7,556 bases of DNA. It comes from Chloroflexota bacterium. Lineage in GTDB: Bacteria > Chloroflexota > Anaerolineae > Anaerolineales > UBA4823. Under the pieces are notes generated by a model. It made no database searches. It was not told the origin of the DNA and saw nothing but the letters and a program-made list of their open reading frames with translations. Of this stretch, positions 5,540 through 7,556 are shown one piece after another. The DNA lies in contig JAJZSS010000062.1 of NCBI GenBank assembly GCA_021849525.1, positions 1 to 7,556 on the forward strand, read 5' to 3'. Both the position numbers and the translations under genes were made by a program. Numbering within the stretch: position 1 is the first letter of the stretch; every line of letters begins with the position of its first letter.

Positions 5540-5947
5540 CTATGGATACATACTCAAGCGCGCTTGAGCCGATTCTTGCTCGGCTTTGGAGCGCCGGGCC
5601 AATTTCTTGATATGGGCGACCAGCATGCTGGTTGGCATCGGTTTAAGCAGGTAATCGTCTGCGCCTTCGTCCAAAGCCCTGGCAACCATTCCCGGTTTGC
5701 TGATCGCCGAGAGCACCAGGATTGGAACCTGGCTGAATTTGCGGATTTCTTTACATACCTGCCAGCCATCCATGTCGGGCATCAACAAGTCCAATACCAC
5801 CACATCGGGCTTGGATTGATGCACCTGGTCGATGCCGTGCATGCTGTTATTTGCGGCGACCACAGCGAACATATTCGGTTCGAGGATCACACTGAGCATG
5901 TCAGTCATTTCTTTATCGTCGTCAATTAATAAAACTTTGGTCTGCAA
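5540..5947 (-). CDS. Single-domain response regulator (CheY-like receiver)
   Basis: The 135-aa product is one receiver domain plus a short basic/Gln-rich tail, with no DNA-binding or enzymatic output domain. Phosphorylation-site residues are complete: Asp9-Asp11 (LLIDDD), phospho-acceptor Asp53 in VVLDLLMPDMDGW, Ser80 in VLSA, and Lys102 in LLKPM. It probably relays phosphoryl groups from a kinase by protein-protein contact; the divergent histidine kinase at 6215 is the obvious candidate partner, by context only. The start is a TTG (5947-5945) with GGAGA six nt upstream, placing the first beta strand (KVLLIDDD) right at the N-terminus as in CheY-type proteins. An in-frame ATG at 6043 would add 32 residues of no receiver character and has no ribosome site. 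Confidence 0.9.
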   Translation of the reverse strand: MQTKVLLIDDDKEMTDMLSVILEPNMFAVVAANNSMHGIDQVHQSKPDVVVLDLLMPDMDGWQVCKEIRKFSQVPILVLSAISKPGMVARALDEGADDYLLKPMPTSMLVAHIKKLARRSKAEQESAQARLSMYP

Positions 5948-5953
5948 TCTGCT

Positions 5954-5958
5954 TCTCC
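5954..5958 (-). promoter_or_regulatory. Ribosome binding site for the TTG start of the receiver gene
   Basis: GGAGA on the minus strand, six nt from the TTG at 5947. It decides for the short form of the receiver over the ATG at 6043. Confidence 0.65.
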
Positions 5959-6063
5959 AGATAGGGTGTTCATCAAAGATTCTGGGCAGGTCCGAGACAA
6001 ATGTACCAACCGGTGGTCTCTGTATACGTCCCCTATTATGCATGAAAACCGGAGGGCACTACC

Positions 6064-6080
6064 TTACAAACACTTTACAA
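6064..6080. repeat. Direct TTACAA repeat with 11-bp period, possible operator
   Basis: TTACAA at 6064-6069 and again at 6075-6080, with a 5-bp spacer. Hexamers repeated every 11 bp are typical of sites bound by tandem response-regulator dimers. Both copies are AT-rich, so chance is a real alternative, and the adjacent receiver has no DNA-binding domain itself. Confidence 0.3.
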
Positions 6081-6160
6081 TGGATTTTGGCACATCAATC
6101 GCATAGGGACACTGAAATAAGCGAACGATATAGACTGAAAGAGAAAAAATGCTAAACATC

Positions 6161-6189
6161 TTGCCCGTAAGCTCATTCAAGGATATGAT
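6161..6189 (+). promoter_or_regulatory. Promoter for the histidine kinase gene
   Basis: TTGCCC (6161-6166) and TATGAT (6184-6189) have a 17-bp spacer. Transcription would begin near 6196, leaving a short leader with AAGG (6203-6206) before the ATG at 6215. If right, it rules out the upstream in-frame ATGs at 6149 and 6185. Confidence 0.5.
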
Positions 6190-6214
6190 AGGGTATACGG
6201 CCAAGGTTTTCGCG

Positions 6215-7417
6215 ATGGTGCTGAAAATATCCTGCCCCAATTGTAACCAACCGGTTGCCCCAAATGCCCGATATTGCCCCAATTGCGGCGTCGATCTGGC
6301 GCTGGCCGCGGCTCTTGCTGAGCGCGATGTGGTCGCACATACCGTTGTGCCACCCGACCTGGCCTCCCTGGCCCCCGAAGCATTGGTGCCGCGGGTAGGC
6401 GAAACTATGCTCGAGCGGGGCATTCTGACCCCGGAACAGCTGCAGCAGGCATTGGACTACCAGCACCAGCTCCAGCTCCAGGGGCGGCCGCGCTTGCTTG
6501 GCCAGACGCTGATCGATCTGGGGATGGTAGACCGAGAAACCCTGGACCAGGTCATCACCCTGCAAATCTTCCAGCTTCAAAAAGCCCTGCAAGATTCTAA
6601 CCGTGAGCTTGAGCAGCGGGTTACCGAACGGACCATGCAGTGGTCTCAGGCGGTAGAGCGGCTGACCGAGTTGAACCGTTTGAAGGCCAATTTTATTTCC
6701 ACCGTATCGCACGAGCTGCGCACCCCCCTAACCCACCTTAAGGGGTATTTAGAGCTGATGGCAGCCGGCGAGCTGGGTCCGCTTACGAATGAGCAGGAGT
6801 CCGCCATCGCAGTCATGGCGCGAGCCGAGCTCCGCCTCGAGCGTTTGATTGACGATCTGATCCAATTTTCCCTGGTCTCGCGCGGCGAGCTGAGCCTGAA
6901 TCTCAGCCTGGTTCGACTCGACGATCTGGGGCGTGCCGCTGTCCTTCAGCTGGAGCCAAAAGCACGGGCTAAAAATATCGCGGTTCAGACAGAAATTCCT
7001 GCTCCGCTGCCGGGTGTCAATATCGATGAAGAAAAAATTGGCTGGGTGTTCACCCAGCTATTGGATAACGCCATCAAATTTACTCCCAGAGGGGGACTGG
7101 TGCTGCTCTCCCTGACTGCCGTGGATGACCTGGTTACTACGACTGTCCGGGATACCGGTATCGGTATTCCGGCTGAGCGAATCGCCGAAATTTTCCAGGC
7201 CTTTCACCAACTGGATAGCTCCTCCACCCGCCAGCACGGTGGCACCGGACTCGGGTTGGCGCTGGCACGGCGGATTATCCAGGCCCATGGCTCTGAGATC
7301 GAGGTAAAATCAAAAGAAGGTCAGGGTGCAAGCTTTTCGTTTACTTTGCCAGGGGCTCGCCAGGCTGCGGATCAACAGCCAGAGCTGGCGTTAAGGGGCA
7401 TGGATGAAAGCAATTAA
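6215..7417 (+). CDS. Cytosolic sensor histidine kinase with zinc-ribbon and MshEN/GspE-N-like domains
   Basis: The 400-aa protein has no membrane segment or signal peptide. Domains in order: a zinc ribbon (Cys7, Cys10, Cys21, Cys24; CPNC and CPNC); a segment at about 60-118 resembling the MshEN/GspE N-terminal fold (VGETMLERGILTPEQLQQAL, then LLGQTLIDLGMVDRETLDQV), a family with some c-di-GMP-binding members; and a Gln/Glu-rich coiled coil at about 119-156. HisKA follows with phospho-acceptor His166 in SHELRTPL, then HATPase_c with N-box Asn285 (LLDNAIKFTP), G1 box Asp313 (RDTGIGIP) and G2 box GGTGLGL at 342-348. All catalytic motifs are intact, so it should autophosphorylate. The receiver gene is divergent and the next gene overlaps by 14 bp. 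An in-frame ATG at 6149 would add 22 residues rich in codons uncommon here and spanning a promoter-like sequence, so 6215 is preferred. The input signal is unknown. Confidence 0.9.
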   Translation: MVLKISCPNCNQPVAPNARYCPNCGVDLALAAALAERDVVAHTVVPPDLASLAPEALVPRVGETMLERGILTPEQLQQALDYQHQLQLQGRPRLLGQTLIDLGMVDRETLDQVITLQIFQLQKALQDSNRELEQRVTERTMQWSQAVERLTELNRLKANFISTVSHELRTPLTHLKGYLELMAAGELGPLTNEQESAIAVMARAELRLERLIDDLIQFSLVSRGELSLNLSLVRLDDLGRAAVLQLEPKARAKNIAVQTEIPAPLPGVNIDEEKIGWVFTQLLDNAIKFTPRGGLVLLSLTAVDDLVTTTVRDTGIGIPAERIAEIFQAFHQLDSSSTRQHGGTGLGLALARRIIQAHGSEIEVKSKEGQGASFSFTLPGARQAADQQPELALRGMDESN

Positions 7418-7556
7418 GGCTGATACTGGCGGTTTACGTCCCCAGGAACTCGAAGCAATTTACGCCATAAGCCGGGCGGTTGCGCGAGCGGTGGATACCG
7501 AGGCCGCCCTGGATGAGATCATCCGCCTGGTGCGCCCGGTGTTTGTGGAATGCCAG
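7404..7556 (+). CDS. Probable GAF-domain signalling protein, N-terminal part (runs off right edge)
   Basis: Fifty-one codons are visible, open to the window end. ELEAIYAISRAVARAVDTEAAL then DEIIRLVRPVF is the typical amphipathic helix that opens GAF domains, often found in sensor kinases, GGDEF proteins or phosphatases. The ATG at 7404 has AAGGGG (7393-7398) five nt upstream and overlaps the last 14 bp of the kinase gene in another frame, so the two are probably translationally coupled. The output domain is off-window. Confidence 0.7.
   Translation, partial: MKAIKADTGGLRPQELEAIYAISRAVARAVDTEAALDEIIRLVRPVFVECQ

Larger units (their letters stand above)
5948..6160. other. Divergent intergenic region between receiver and kinase genes
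   Basis: About 210 bases without a convincing gene. It must hold the promoter of the minus-strand receiver gene, but I find no clear -35/-10 pair; GCATAAT and TATACA read on the minus strand (around 6020-6045) are possible -10 elements with poor -35 partners. Two TTACAA copies (6064-6069 and 6075-6080) lie exactly 11 bp apart, about one helical turn. Confidence 0.5.

Noticed and set aside
5948..6043. N-terminal extension of the receiver protein to ATG 6043
   Set aside because: The 32 extra residues have no receiver character and no ribosome site; TTG 5947 has GGAGA at six nt.
6149..6214. N-terminal extension of the histidine kinase to ATG 6149
   Set aside because: It covers a TTGCCC-17-TATGAT promoter-like pair, uses codons uncommon in neighbouring genes (CTA, TCA, ATA), and precedes the natural zinc-ribbon start. 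Not fully excluded.
6173..6712. Open frame of 179 codons on the minus strand
   Set aside because: It is antisense to the histidine kinase, which has complete catalytic motifs; no independent support.

Overview
The window reads as chromosomal core-genome DNA from a moderately GC-rich bacterium. The best fit is the phylum Chloroflexota, probably an Anaerolineae-type lineage. This rests on the overall gene style: a cytosolic zinc-ribbon/MshEN-like histidine kinase, a DUF5678-like extension on the CCA enzyme, TTG starts with strong Shine-Dalgarno (SD) sequences, and long-form PPDK. It is an inference, not a database match. I see no tRNA, rRNA, CRISPR array, insertion sequence or prophage module.

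Layout. (1) 1-580, minus strand: N-terminal 193 codons of pyruvate, phosphate dikinase, running off the left edge. (2) 581-897: divergent regulatory region with a perfect-consensus sigma70 promoter (TTGACA, 17 bp, TATAAT) and a structured leader of about 139 nt. (3) 898-1985, plus strand: ribosomal protein operon rplU (L21), rpmA (L27), rpmE (L31), closed by a strong intrinsic terminator. The L31 is 157 aa rather than about 70, because its C-terminus carries a domain resembling the RNA polymerase alpha-subunit C-terminal domain (alpha-CTD). (4) 2075-5023, plus strand: compact operon tdk (thymidine kinase), hpt (hypoxanthine phosphoribosyltransferase), cca-type tRNA nucleotidyltransferase with an HD domain and an extra N-terminal domain, ended by an intrinsic terminator. 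(5) 5042-5338, minus strand: an unrecognised 98-aa cysteine-rich protein with its own promoter and a TTG start. (6) 5468-5947, minus strand: single-domain receiver protein with a TTG start and a hairpin terminator followed by a 13-bp tandem duplication. (7) 6161-7556, plus strand: a soluble histidine kinase (zinc ribbon, MshEN/GspE-N-like domain, coiled coil, HisKA, HATPase), overlapping by 14 bp the start of a probable GAF-domain protein that runs off the right edge.

Functionally, the left half joins a central-carbon enzyme, the late large-subunit ribosomal proteins, and nucleotide salvage with tRNA 3'-end maturation. The right half is a signalling locus in which receiver and kinase genes are divergent and may form a cytosolic two-component system with the GAF protein. 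The most unusual element is the L31/alpha-CTD-like fusion, a ribosomal protein carrying a domain otherwise typical of the transcription machinery.
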